Source of the DNA: Borrelia sp. A-FGy1
GTDB taxonomy: Bacteria; Spirochaetota; Spirochaetia; Borreliales; Borreliaceae
NCBI RefSeq assembly: GCF_014084025.1
Contig: NZ_CP043682.1
Span: 339,582-403,581, forward strand
Direction of reading: 5' to 3'
Length of the DNA stretch: 64,000 nucleotides
Position numbers and translations under genes: made by a program. The notes beneath the pieces are model-generated. The model worked only from the letters and a program-made list of their open reading frames with translations. It did not search any database and was not told the origin of the DNA. Numbering within the stretch: the stretch's first letter is position 1; each line of letters opens with the position of its first letter. Positions 10,467 through 20,117 of the stretch are shown here, one piece after another.

Positions 10467-11901
10467 CTAATTCCAGTTCCTCTATTATATTTTTTGAAAA
10501 ATTTAAAAGCTCAAAATCTTTTTTAGCTTGTCCAATTATCTGCATGCCAATAGGCAATCCTTTTTTATCTTGAGAAAAGGGAATAGAAATTGCAGGACAA
10601 CCAATAAGATTGGCTATTACAGTACATATATCAGAATAATACATTTTTATAGGATCATCACACATCTCTCCAATTTTAAAAGGCTTTACAAAACTAGTAG
10701 GCATAATAATATATTCAAAATTATTAAAAAGCTTGCTAAATTTAGGGATTATAATATTTTCAATAATGCGACAAGCCTTTGTATAATACTTTAAATTATA
10801 GCCTTCTGATAATAAGTAATTACCAAGAACAATGCGCCTTTTAACTTCTTCATTTAAAAAAGAACTTCTTTGCTTGAGATAAAAATCATTTAAAGTTAAA
10901 TTATCCTTTATTATTTTCCCATAACGAAGCCCAGTGTAACGAGCAAGATTAGAAGCAGCCTCAACTGGTGCTATTGAATAATATAGAGAAAGCACATAAG
11001 TAATTTCTCCTATTGAAATCTCATGTATTTCAATGCCTTTACTTGAAAGTGCAATTTTAAAATTAGAAAATTCACGAGCAACATCTTTGTCCATTAAATC
11101 TTCACTAAGCTCTTTGATTGTAGCTACTTTAATACTCTTCAAAGTCTTATTTAACAATGGATAAGGATTTATATCAATATCTATACTAGTAGCATCCTTT
11201 TTATCAATTCCACAGGTATACTTTAATATTAAAGCTATATCATCAACAAAACGAGCAAAAAATCCTATCTGATCAAGAGAAGACGCATAGGATACAAGCC
11301 CATAACGCGATAGGCCTCCATAAGAAGGTTTAAATCCAATAATACCAGCAAAAGAAGCAGGAAGTCTAACAGAACCTCCAGTATCACTCCCTAGTGAAAA
11401 AGGAGCTTGTTTATCCGCAACAACTGCACTAGAGCCACCAGAGCTACCCCCAACAACATACTCCCTATTTAAAGGATTAAGAGTAGCACCATAATAAGAA
11501 AATTCACAAGAAGAACCCATAGCAAACTCATCCATATTAGTTCTACCAAGAAAAACAACACCATTATCTCTCAATCTCTTTATAACTGTCGCATCATAAG
11601 GAGAAACATAGCCCTGTAAAATCTCAGAAGCACAAGTTAATCCCTTATTTTTAATTGCAATATTATCCTTAACCGCAATAGGAATGCCAATTAAAGGTAA
11701 ATTTTGTCCCTCACCCTTTTCCAAAAGAATATCATATTCTTTTGCTAACTCCAATGAATCATCGAAAAATTCAATATACCCATTTATATCTTTATTAGAT
11801 TCATATCTCTCTTTATATAAAAGGATAATATCATAAATGTTACACTTACGACTTAATATTAATTCCTTAATCTTTATCAAACTCATATCTCTTAAATTCA
11901 A
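10456..11901 (-). CDS. gatA: Aspartyl/glutamyl-tRNA amidotransferase subunit A
   Basis: 481 residues of the amidase-signature family. The Ser-cisSer-Lys triad is in place: IAVKDNIA (Lys), then GGSSGGSSA and GSDTGGSVRLPA (the two serines). It releases ammonia from glutamine for GatB. The start is probably TTG at 11901, because AGGAG lies just upstream; an in-frame ATG five codons later is the alternative. It sits 9 bases after gatC. Confidence 0.97.
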   Translation of the reverse strand: MNLRDMSLIKIKELILSRKCNIYDIILLYKERYESNKDINGYIEFFDDSLELAKEYDILLEKGEGQNLPLIGIPIAVKDNIAIKNKGLTCASEILQGYVSPYDATVIKRLRDNGVVFLGRTNMDEFAMGSSCEFSYYGATLNPLNREYVVGGSSGGSSAVVADKQAPFSLGSDTGGSVRLPASFAGIIGFKPSYGGLSRYGLVSYASSLDQIGFFARFVDDIALILKYTCGIDKKDATSIDIDINPYPLLNKTLKSIKVATIKELSEDLMDKDVAREFSNFKIALSSKGIEIHEISIGEITYVLSLYYSIAPVEAASNLARYTGLRYGKIIKDNLTLNDFYLKQRSSFLNEEVKRRIVLGNYLLSEGYNLKYYTKACRIIENIIIPKFSKLFNNFEYIIMPTSFVKPFKIGEMCDDPIKMYYSDICTVIANLIGCPAISIPFSQDKKGLPIGMQIIGQAKKDFELLNFSKNIIEELELDGI

Positions 11902-11910
11902 AGCAATCTC

Positions 11911-12186
11911 CTATTCAAGTACCCTAGGGGATGGGAAATACCCATCTAAAAATAGATTACTAAACTTTTTAATAGATTCAATAGTCAAAGAAGCTAACTC
12001 CTTATCATCCCTTAAATTAGATAAATCACATGCCTTTTGTTTAAAATCATCTATTAAATCAAATTCAGAAATTTTATTTAACATATCAATTACCTTTTCA
12101 AACTTTTCAACAAATTTTTGCTCTTCATCTTTACTTAAGCTCAATAAACTTAACTTTAAACTATTTTCTAAATGAATATCTTTCAA
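11911..12186 (-). CDS. gatC: Aspartyl/glutamyl-tRNA amidotransferase subunit C
   Basis: 91 residues, the usual size of GatC, which wraps around and stabilises the GatA-GatB complex. The pattern LSLLSLSKDEEQKFVEKFEKVIDMLNKISEFDL is the GatC helical core. The start appears to be TTG, preceded by GAGG at a good distance. It lies 10 bases downstream of the helicase gene and 9 bases upstream of gatA in one minus-strand run. Confidence 0.92.
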   Translation of the reverse strand: MKDIHLENSLKLSLLSLSKDEEQKFVEKFEKVIDMLNKISEFDLIDDFKQKACDLSNLRDDKELASLTIESIKKFSNLFLDGYFPSPRVLE

Positions 12187-12196
12187 AACACTACCT

Positions 12197-14296
12197 CTAT
12201 GCCTTAGAAATTTTTTTAATGTAGGATGAACTTAAAATTACTTTCTTGCCATTTCTTAGATTAATTTTAATAAACTGCTCACCAATTTGACACCATTTAT
12301 CTACAACTATTCCATTCTCTCCATTATAAATTACACTATCTCCAATAACAAAGTCCTTATAGCTATCCTCTATGAAAAAATATTTAAAATTATTCTTTAA
12401 ATATTCTGGAATAAAAGTAATATCATAAGAATCTCTTTTAATATCCTGAAAAAAGATTGAAATAGCTGTATTTCTCAAAATACCACCAAAAAATCTCTGT
12501 AAATTACACGTAATAATAAGCTCAAACTTGGCTCTAGTAACAGCAACATAAAAAAGCCTTCTTTCCTCCTCTAATCTTTCCTCCGTTAATTCCTCAATCT
12601 CAGCAGGTATTAATCCCTTCTCAAGCCCAGATATTATTACTCTATCAAATTCAAGACCCTTAACACCATGAATTGAAGATAAAAGTATACCAGAACTAGA
12701 ATCTCCATGAATTAAAGGCGAAAGAGATGAATTTTCTAAAAATAATACAAGTCCCTCAAAGCCACCTGAATACTCAATTCCACTTCCAATAAGTTCATCA
12801 ATATTTTTAGATTTTTCATCTTTATCAAATTTTTGATAATAATCCCAAAGTCCAAATTTAACCACAACATCTCTAATAAAAACAGATAGATTAATATAAA
12901 AATCTCCATCAATTCTCTTATATAATGAATCATAAATATTTAAAAAAGTAATAAGAGAATCGACTGCCTTGCCTTTAAGAGTTTGACAAACTCTTCTGCT
13001 TGCAAATATTAAATCAATATCAACATCGCTGTTATTCAGCATTCCTATTATTTTATCTGTAGTAGCTTTACCTATTCCTCTAGAAGGCTTATTTATCACT
13101 CTTAAAAAAGATACTTTATCCTTTTTATTTACAAAAAGTCTTAGCAAAGAAATTACATCTTTAATTTCTTCCCTCTCATAAAATCTAATTGAACCTAGCA
13201 CCTTATATTGAATATCCCTCTTCAAAAAAGATTTTTCAAACTGAAAAGATTGATAATTAAACCTATAAAGAATTGCTGTATCAAGTCTATCTTTAGCAAG
13301 AAAATCAGAAAAATATTCAGATTCCTCCATAGGATTTTGAAAGATAAAAAATTTCATCTTCTTTCCTATATTATTTTTTGTAACTATTACTTTTTCATAT
13401 CTATTTTTATTCTTTGAAATAATATCATTTGCAACATTAACAATACTTAAAGTAGAACGATAATTTTGAACCAAATAGTATCTAGTAACATTATTAAATG
13501 CCTTTTCAAACTCAATAATATTCTCTACTCTAGCTCCTCTAAAAGAGTATATAGACTGATCCTCGTCTCCCACTACCATAAAATGATGCATATTTTGATT
13601 ATAAAGTTCTTTTAAAAATAAAAACTGTGAATAATTAGTATCTTGATATTCATCCACAAGAATCGCCCTAAATCTATTCTGTATTCGTCTCTTTATATCC
13701 TCAGAGTCTCTTAACATTAAAGCAGATTTAAGAATAAGATCAGCAAAATCAAAAGCATTGTTTCTAGCCTTCTCTTGCTCATAAGTTTTAATATCTTTAT
13801 AAATCTTCTCCTCAATACCAAAATAATCATTTAAAAATCCACTTTCTTTTTTTCTAAGTATTAAAGACGAAACCTGTTTTGCAATCTCAATGGAAGATGC
13901 AAGTCCAATTTGTTTAATGAAACGAACAACATCATTAGCATCCCAAATTGTAAAATTCGAATCATAATTCTTATCAAATTCTTTAAAATAAATTCTTAAA
14001 ATCCAAGCACCAAAAGAATGAAAAGTTTGAATATGTAAAGACTTATTAAAATCAAAAAGATGATTTATTCTTATATTCATTTCTTTTGCAACTTTATTTG
14101 TGAATGTTAAAGCAAGAATTTCTTCTGGTCTTATTTCCATAATTTTTATTAAATAAGCTATTTTAGCTGTAATAACTCTGGTTTTACCACTGCCTGGCCC
14201 TGCTAAAACCAGAATAGGATTCTTAGTGTTATCTAAAATAATTTCTCTTTGACAGGAATTTAAACTAAAAAAGAAATCTTCTACCCTATCTACCAT
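12197..14296 (-). CDS. pcrA: UvrD/PcrA-type superfamily 1 DNA helicase
   Basis: 699 residues, slightly short for PcrA/UvrD. Motif Q/I is LNSCQREIIL ... AGPGSGKTRVIT (Walker A at residues 33-39), motif Ia is LALTFTNKVAKEMNIRI, motif II is ILVDEYQDTNYSQ, motif III is VGDEDQSIYSFRGA, and motifs V/VI are ILLSSIHGVKGLEFDRV and EERRLFYVAVTRAK. It unwinds 3'-5' in nucleotide excision and mismatch repair or replication restart. Its ATG directly follows the stop of the HTH gene. The C-terminus carries a small Tudor-like beta segment (GDSVIYNGENGIVVDKW), common in PcrA, where it contacts RNA polymerase. Confidence 0.96.
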   Translation of the reverse strand: MVDRVEDFFFSLNSCQREIILDNTKNPILVLAGPGSGKTRVITAKIAYLIKIMEIRPEEILALTFTNKVAKEMNIRINHLFDFNKSLHIQTFHSFGAWILRIYFKEFDKNYDSNFTIWDANDVVRFIKQIGLASSIEIAKQVSSLILRKKESGFLNDYFGIEEKIYKDIKTYEQEKARNNAFDFADLILKSALMLRDSEDIKRRIQNRFRAILVDEYQDTNYSQFLFLKELYNQNMHHFMVVGDEDQSIYSFRGARVENIIEFEKAFNNVTRYYLVQNYRSTLSIVNVANDIISKNKNRYEKVIVTKNNIGKKMKFFIFQNPMEESEYFSDFLAKDRLDTAILYRFNYQSFQFEKSFLKRDIQYKVLGSIRFYEREEIKDVISLLRLFVNKKDKVSFLRVINKPSRGIGKATTDKIIGMLNNSDVDIDLIFASRRVCQTLKGKAVDSLITFLNIYDSLYKRIDGDFYINLSVFIRDVVVKFGLWDYYQKFDKDEKSKNIDELIGSGIEYSGGFEGLVLFLENSSLSPLIHGDSSSGILLSSIHGVKGLEFDRVIISGLEKGLIPAEIEELTEERLEEERRLFYVAVTRAKFELIITCNLQRFFGGILRNTAISIFFQDIKRDSYDITFIPEYLKNNFKYFFIEDSYKDFVIGDSVIYNGENGIVVDKWCQIGEQFIKINLRNGKKVILSSSYIKKISKA

Positions 14297-15499
14297 TTAA
14301 TAAACTTCAGAAACCTTAAGATCAAATCCCACAGGAGTTTTTAGCCAAAAAAATTGAAGTGCCATTATTTCTTTTTCATACCACCCTTTTAAAATAGAAG
14401 TTATATCCTTCCCTTGAAGAGTAATATTAACATCAGAAAGTCTTGATAAAAATAATATTAAAGATTTTTTAAAATTTAAATTAAGTGTATTATCTTTAGA
14501 CATAAATAAAGATTTTCCTGAAAGATTATTCTCATCGACATATCTTAAAAATGTATCATTTAAAAAATGAATCATTAAATCAATATTCACAATATTTTGA
14601 GAAGAATATAAGGTAGGATATTCACTAACCACCCTACTCCTAGGGCCATTAACTTCAAATTCCCAATTCAAAATTTCAAATCTATTAGAAAGACTAGCTT
14701 CAGACACATATTCAACATTTAAAATAAAAGATTCTAAGCTTACATGAGCCTTCTTAATGCTCTCTCTAGAATAATTCTCATAAATCATCTTCACTTTTAT
14801 ATTATCATTAAAATCTATTTCTCGAGATTTACCTAGTTTAAAAATATCTTGACTATTACTTAACTTATCTGTAATAACTAAATCATCATTTTTAAAAGAA
14901 ACTTTATACTTTAAGATAGTGTTGCCATAAATTAAAGATAAAAAATCACCATCTGCAAGTAAAACATTCCAAAAAGTTTCTTTATCAAAAGGAACTTCAT
15001 GAACTTCTGGATTTTTCCTTACAACATGGCTTGTTTTAAATATTTTTTTCAAATAGGCATTAATTTCATTAAAATTGAAAATAAAAAATATTAATACTAC
15101 AAGACTAACCAATATCATTAGCATCTTAATCATTATAGTAGAATTTAGCATAGAAATATCTATGCTCTTGCCTTGAACATTCCCTTCACTCTCAAAATTT
15201 GAACTAATATTTTTATTCTCAGTTTTAATGCCAATATAACTATCATTAAGCCTCTTTTTATATTCCTTAAAAAGAGAAGAAATGTACCAAACATTAATAT
15301 CTAAATACTCACTATAGGTCCTTAAAAATCCTACAGCTAAAACTTCATTTGGAAATAATTCAATATCAGAGTCTTCAAGAGCCTTAAGATATTTAATAGA
15401 AATTTTAATCTCATCAGATATACCTTCAAGAGTTAGCCCCTTATCAACCCTAGCTTTTTTTAAAAAATCTCCAAACTTAACGAAATCATTTTCTTCCAT
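14297..15499 (-). CDS. RodZ-like HTH transmembrane protein
   Basis: 400 residues. The N-terminal 80 residues are a Cro/RodZ-type helix-turn-helix (FGDFLKKARVDKGLTLEGISDEIKIS, then YLKALEDSDIELFPNEVLAVGFLRTYSEYL), followed by a linker, one membrane helix near residues 128-148, and a roughly 250-residue external domain. This architecture is that of RodZ, which links MreB to the cell wall; the external domain here is much larger and not recognised. The start is taken as the ATG at 15499, because GAGG lies 9 bases ahead. It sits just downstream of lolA and directly abuts the helicase gene. A RodZ role is inference. Confidence 0.8.
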   Translation of the reverse strand: MEENDFVKFGDFLKKARVDKGLTLEGISDEIKISIKYLKALEDSDIELFPNEVLAVGFLRTYSEYLDINVWYISSLFKEYKKRLNDSYIGIKTENKNISSNFESEGNVQGKSIDISMLNSTIMIKMLMILVSLVVLIFFIFNFNEINAYLKKIFKTSHVVRKNPEVHEVPFDKETFWNVLLADGDFLSLIYGNTILKYKVSFKNDDLVITDKLSNSQDIFKLGKSREIDFNDNIKVKMIYENYSRESIKKAHVSLESFILNVEYVSEASLSNRFEILNWEFEVNGPRSRVVSEYPTLYSSQNIVNIDLMIHFLNDTFLRYVDENNLSGKSLFMSKDNTLNLNFKKSLILFLSRLSDVNITLQGKDITSILKGWYEKEIMALQFFWLKTPVGFDLKVSEVY

Positions 15500-15510
15500 A
15501 GTTAAACACC

Positions 15511-16173
15511 TCAAGCTTTTTTAACATCATATAAAAAATTATCTATTTTGTTTGAAGTTTTTGGTGGATCATATTTAAATCTATTATCAGGAATTCCAAC
15601 ATTAAACTTTGTAGACAGAAAATCAATAACAATTTCTCGACCACCACCCGTAGGATAAGCAATAATCCTCCTAATTGAACCACTCTCTGTAAAAGCAACC
15701 ATAAAAGAATCAATCGTAGCTGCACCTTTATAAAGACGTCTTGAAAAAGTCAATTTTATAAAACTCTTAGGTGCTCCTCCTCCCCCAGACTCATCAAGGG
15801 ATTCTAAATTGGGAGAATTAGTATAAGATACACTGTATTCAGTACCCAAAACATTCATAAAACCACCGCCTGTTTTTCCCTTAGTTAATTGTTGTCTAAA
15901 AGAAGTAGCAAGTGATGGAACATAAACTGTTAAAAGTTCTCCATCACTTACAAAAACTTGATTATTAGAATCTAAATTAATAATAAATTTATCTGGAAAT
16001 TTATATAACAGAGTACCTGTTTGCTTTAATCCCTTTATATTAAGACTAATTTTAGCCTGCATATCTTCTACATTTTGATATTTTGAATAAACATTCTCAA
16101 AATACTGATTAGCAGATACTTGAGCAAAAATAACATAGGGATACATAATAAGTACTAATATTATTCTCTTCAT
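15511..16173 (-). CDS. lolA: LolA-like periplasmic lipoprotein carrier
   Basis: 220 residues. The N-terminal signal peptide (IILVLIMYPYVIFAQVSA) is followed by the LolA opening NQYFENVYSKYQNVEDMQAKI and the pattern GTLLYKFPDKFIINLDSNNQVFVSDGELLTVYVPSL, matching LolA's beta sheet. LolA ferries lipoproteins from the inner to the outer membrane, an important role in lipoprotein-rich Borrelia. An odd GGGG-rich insertion (residues 125-140) interrupts the middle. It heads the minus-strand run through pcrA and gatCAB. No LolCDE or LolB is in the window. Confidence 0.85.
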   Translation of the reverse strand: MKRIILVLIMYPYVIFAQVSANQYFENVYSKYQNVEDMQAKISLNIKGLKQTGTLLYKFPDKFIINLDSNNQVFVSDGELLTVYVPSLATSFRQQLTKGKTGGGFMNVLGTEYSVSYTNSPNLESLDESGGGGAPKSFIKLTFSRRLYKGAATIDSFMVAFTESGSIRRIIAYPTGGGREIVIDFLSTKFNVGIPDNRFKYDPPKTSNKIDNFLYDVKKA

Positions 16174-16341
16174 TACAAAACTCTTATTTTATTAAACTTA
16201 ATTTAATAACAAAATATATCACATAATTTATGGCTAATACCTATACTATAACTTATTAAAATTAATAACTTACTATTCATAAATATACCATTTTGCAAAC
16301 TAATAATAAACATAATTTAGTAAAAGATTAAAGGAAAAGAA

Positions 16342-17465
16342 ATGTCTTCAAATTACAGTGAAATAAACATACCTTTAAAAAAAGTTCTTTAAAAATTCAT
16401 TTTAAAAATCCAAAATAGAAGATTAATCGAAATTCTTCAAATAAACAATGAAAGAATAATTTTTCTTAAAGTAAAAAAGATAAAATTACAATATTTACAT
16501 TCATCAAATTATGGCTTCCATCTCTTAAAATAATCGCAACAGATATAAATTTAAAATTATTTATGAATTAAAGACCAAAAAAGAAAAATTACAGGCTAAT
16601 TTCTAGCTAAAACCCAAGAAATCATTGAAAACAAGAATAAATAAAAAAGAAATTAAAATTAAAAATAGCTCTATGATAATGAATCCTTATTACTCCAAAC
16701 TTATTTAAAAGTACTATAGTAAGTTATAAAAAATTTAAAGTCATAATGTATAGCAATTCAGAAAAATATGAAAAAGAAAAATAAATTTAGGAAAAGAATA
16801 CATTCTTTAGTAATGAAAATATATTCGATCAAAAAATTGAATCTATCAGGCTATCAGGAAAAAGCTAAATGATTTTTAAATATTAATATATTAATATAAT
16901 AGGAAAAATTTATTATAAAGAAGAAATGAAAATATAACTCGACAAAAAATTATCACTTAAAAATAATGCCCTTAAATACTTTAAAAACATATAAGGAAGC
17001 AAAAATTTTTAAATCTATGAGAATAAAATTAAATTACACAAAAAATGTTATAAAGAATATATAAAGACAAAATTCATAGATCGCAAAGATTTAATTTTTA
17101 AAAAAATGAAAAAGCTAAAAACAAAACTTACTAAAGGAAACATTAATGGTATTCATTTCATCCCTCCTCGCTCCCCTCCCCCACCTAGAATTTGAAATCT
17201 TTGTAAAAATAACGTAAAATAAAATAGGATACTCTCATAATAAATTGGACAAAGGTAATGACCATTGGGTAACAAAAGAAATTGTATTAACGCTATTTTT
17301 TTAGGCATAAGAAAAATAAAAATAAGTTTTAATATTCCTAAACGTTGGTAATTTAATCGCTTTTATACAAAAGCTACAAGAAAATCAGGTAAAGCCAATC
17401 TTTACTACACTCATTTTAAGAACCTAAAAAGAGTAAAAGGTAAAAAGACTTATAATTATAAATAA
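16342..17465 (+). pseudogene. Decayed NFACT-family gene (RqcH/FbpA-like, putative fibronectin-binding)
   Basis: No long reading frame exists here, yet fragments in shifting frames spell NFACT landmarks in the right order. The order is MSSNYSEINI at the start (16342, after AAAGGAAAAG), then LWLPSLKIIATDI near 16509, then LDKKLSLKNNALKYFKNI at 16938, then DKGNDHWV near 17248, and finally FYTKATRKSGKANLYYTHFK from 17361, running to a stop at 17463. The pieces LDxxLSxxxNAxxYFK, KGNDxW and YTxAxxKSGKxxxYYTxFK are diagnostic of NFACT. Many in-frame stops and shifts separate them. The position between lolA and pyk is where B. burgdorferi has an intact copy annotated as fibronectin/fibrinogen-binding. 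The gene has been lost recently enough for its outline to remain. Confidence 0.88.
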
Positions 17466-17633
17466 TTAAAATTTTAAATATTAAACTAGATCTCAATATG
17501 ATTTGAAAACTTAAAAACAAAAAATAACTATATGCTTTACTATAATTTAAACTTAAAATAAAGCAACAAGTTATTAAAAATATTGTTATTGCAACTTAAA
17601 AAGCATAAAATTTAAATAGTGAGGGATAACTAT

Positions 17634-19067
17634 ATGATAAAAAAGTTAACAAAAATAGTAGCAACAATATCTGATCTAAGATGCGACCCAGAACACATAA
17701 AAGATTTATACGAGGCAGGTGTTAATGTAATAAGACTTAATACTGCTCATCAATCTCATGAAGATGCTCTAAAAGTAATTAATAATGTTAGGCAAGTTTC
17801 AAATAAAATAGCGATAATGATTGATACAAAAGGCCCAGAAGTTAGAACGACAAATATCGAAAAACCTATTTCCGTTAAGATTAAAGACAAGATAATAATA
17901 TCAAAATCACCTATTAGTGAACCCAACTCATTTCAAGCTAACTACGATGGCTTTGTCAATGAAGTTACAAATGGCTCTAAAATTTTAATTGACGATGGTG
18001 ATCTTGAAATGGTTGTAATTGAAAAACTATCGGACAGATTAATTTGTGAAGTTAAAAACGATGGACAAATTAAGAATAAAAAATCCATAAATACACCAGG
18101 AGTTCCGCTTAAGCTAAAGTCTGTAACTGAAAAAGATAAAGGATTTATTGAACTTGCAGCAAAACAAAATATTGATTTTATTGCTCACTCATTTGTAAGA
18201 CATGAAAGAGATATTCAAGACGTTAAGGATATATTAAATGCTGCTGGGAATCCTGACGTAAAAATCATTTCTAAAGTTGAAAATCAAGAAGGAATTGATA
18301 ACATTGAAGAAATAGCAAAAGCTTCATATGGAATCATGGTAGCAAGAGGAGACATGGGTGTTGAAATACCTGCTGAAGATGTTCCCTTGGCCCAAATTAA
18401 AATAACAAAAACTTGCATTAAGTATGGAGTACCAGTAATTACTGCAACACAAATGCTCCACTCAATGATTGAAAATCCAAGACCTACAAGAGCAGAAGTT
18501 TCTGATGTTGCTAATGCCATACTAAATGGGACAGATGCTATTATGCTATCTGGTGAAACAGCCTACGGTAAATATCCAGTTGAAGCTGTTAATATGATGA
18601 CTAGAATAGCTAGAGAGGTTGAAAAACATAGAGAAAAAACGCTATTTAGGAATGAAATTTTTTGTAGTAAAAGAATTATCAGAAACTATATTATTAAATG
18701 TGCAATTGACTCTACAAAGATAATGCCCATAAAAGCTATTATCGTTGATTCACTTAAGGGAAGAACTGCAAGAGTAATGGCAACATATAGAGCAAGTGTT
18801 CCTTTATTTATTACAACAAGCAACGAGAGAATCGCAAGAGAGCTGTCTCTATCTTACGGCGTTTATTCTAATCTTGTTGATAGTAGCTTTAAAAGAACAA
18901 CAGAGTTTGTAGTAACTTCTCTTGAACTGCTAAAAAAGCAAGGAATAGTCAAAGATTCAGATACTGTAGTAATAATTTCCGGAAACCCAAACAGAGATGC
19001 AAGCAAAGGCACAGAATTTATGGAAATAAATACAGTAGAAGATGCAATTAAAGGACGAAACATATAA
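17634..19067 (+). CDS. pyk: Pyruvate kinase
   Basis: 477 residues. It transfers phosphate from phosphoenolpyruvate to ADP, the last glycolytic ATP step. The start is the ATG at 17634 with GAGGGA upstream; a GTG 15 bases earlier overlaps that site. Motifs include DTKGPEVRTTNI, the metal/substrate region MVARGDMGVEIPAEDVPLAQ, and ATQMLHSMIENPRPTRAEVSDVANAILNGTDAIMLSGETAYG. The usual RINFSHG opening motif is altered to RLNTAHQ, a divergence to note. A TATAAT at 17541 could be the -10 element, but no good -35 is visible. Confidence 0.97.
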   Translation: MIKKLTKIVATISDLRCDPEHIKDLYEAGVNVIRLNTAHQSHEDALKVINNVRQVSNKIAIMIDTKGPEVRTTNIEKPISVKIKDKIIISKSPISEPNSFQANYDGFVNEVTNGSKILIDDGDLEMVVIEKLSDRLICEVKNDGQIKNKKSINTPGVPLKLKSVTEKDKGFIELAAKQNIDFIAHSFVRHERDIQDVKDILNAAGNPDVKIISKVENQEGIDNIEEIAKASYGIMVARGDMGVEIPAEDVPLAQIKITKTCIKYGVPVITATQMLHSMIENPRPTRAEVSDVANAILNGTDAIMLSGETAYGKYPVEAVNMMTRIAREVEKHREKTLFRNEIFCSKRIIRNYIIKCAIDSTKIMPIKAIIVDSLKGRTARVMATYRASVPLFITTSNERIARELSLSYGVYSNLVDSSFKRTTEFVVTSLELLKKQGIVKDSDTVVIISGNPNRDASKGTEFMEINTVEDAIKGRNI

Positions 19068-19138
19068 ACAAAACCAGAAATAGTTTAGTTAATTACATAT
19101 TTTACTCAAATAAAAAAGTCAATCCAAATTTACTAAAC

Positions 19139-19825
19139 TTGCACAAAAGAAAAACTCATAAAGCACTTTTAGTCAGTTATGGAAATTATGAGTTTTTCTT
19201 ACAACATATTCACTTATTTCAAAGAATAATAGATAAAAATACAAAAAATATTTTTATATTCTCGCAAACAAAAAAAAATTCACAAATTAATATTTCAACT
19301 CACAAATCTTGGAAGATATTCAATTCAAAAATTTACGTAAATGTAAATATAATGAATCTAATACAAAAACTTGAATTTACAAACACAGAAGATAAAATAA
19401 TAGAAAATGATCATAAAATTGAAATTGTGTTAAATTTTATCAAAGATATGACAAAAAATATAAAAATAATTCCAATTATATTAGGCAAGCTTAAATATCA
19501 AATATTAAAAGAATTTTGTCAATTTTTAAACCCATTTACAGAAAGAGAAGAAAATTCCTTTCTTTTCCTTTCTCATTTTATCTCACAATCTACAAACTTA
19601 AGCAAAGCTATTAAACTAGCTTCAACACTTAAAGAGCTTTTAGTCAAAAATAACTTAAATACCTTTCTTATCTTAGAGAATTATAATGCTCATAAAATAT
19701 TTCCTGAAAATATAAATGCATTTATAATAACACACAAACTCTTCCAAAGATTTGAATTCAAATACAATGAAATCATCAAAAACAATAATGCATACTTAAT
19801 AATAGAAAATATATTAATAAATTAA
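19139..19825 (+). CDS. Conserved Borrelia hypothetical protein
   Basis: 228 residues, not recognised. There is no ATG near the front; the best start is TTG at 19139 (HKRKTHKALLVSYGNYEFFL), without a clear Shine-Dalgarno, so the exact start is uncertain. The protein is lysine- and asparagine-rich, without signal peptide, membrane helix or known motif. It sits 71 bases after pyk on the same strand and may be read from the pyk transcript. It converges with rpmB, with only 4 bases between stop codons. Confidence 0.65.
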   Translation: MHKRKTHKALLVSYGNYEFFLQHIHLFQRIIDKNTKNIFIFSQTKKNSQINISTHKSWKIFNSKIYVNVNIMNLIQKLEFTNTEDKIIENDHKIEIVLNFIKDMTKNIKIIPIILGKLKYQILKEFCQFLNPFTEREENSFLFLSHFISQSTNLSKAIKLASTLKELLVKNNLNTFLILENYNAHKIFPENINAFIITHKLFQRFEFKYNEIIKNNNAYLIIENILIN

Positions 19826-19829
19826 AAAT

Positions 19830-20108
19830 TTAAATAAAGTCTTCTACCTTTTTAGAATTTTTTTTCAAAAAAATATCAAAACCAACTTTTGAAATACTCC
19901 TCAAAGCACTTGCAGAAACCTTAATATTAATATTTCTCCCCAATTCTGGTATAAAAAATTTCTTATTAATTAAATTCACTTTAAAAGTTCTTTTAGTCTT
20001 AACGCCAATATGCTGACCTGCTCCACCCTTCCTCTTAGCAAGCCCCTTTCTTGGAACATTATTTCCAAACAATGTCTTTTTTCCTGTTATTTCACACTCT
20101 CTTCCCAT
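19830..20108 (-). CDS. rpmB: 50S ribosomal protein L28
   Basis: 92 residues. It opens MGRECEITGKKTLFGNNV and continues with KTKRTFKVNLINKKFFIP and a basic body, as in L28. The residues TGKK keep one of the family's usual positions, but the second CxxC pair is absent, so this is a zinc-free form. It lies 9 bases after the upstream 20118-21677 gene and is probably co-transcribed with it. Confidence 0.95.
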   Translation of the reverse strand: MGRECEITGKKTLFGNNVPRKGLAKRKGGAGQHIGVKTKRTFKVNLINKKFFIPELGRNINIKVSASALRSISKVGFDIFLKKNSKKVEDFI

Positions 20109-20117
20109 CTAAAACTC

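Noticed and set aside
17541-17546. TATAAT upstream of pyk as a promoter
   Set aside because: There is no -35 element at a suitable distance, and such boxes arise often by chance in this AT-rich DNA, so it is mentioned only in the pyk entry.
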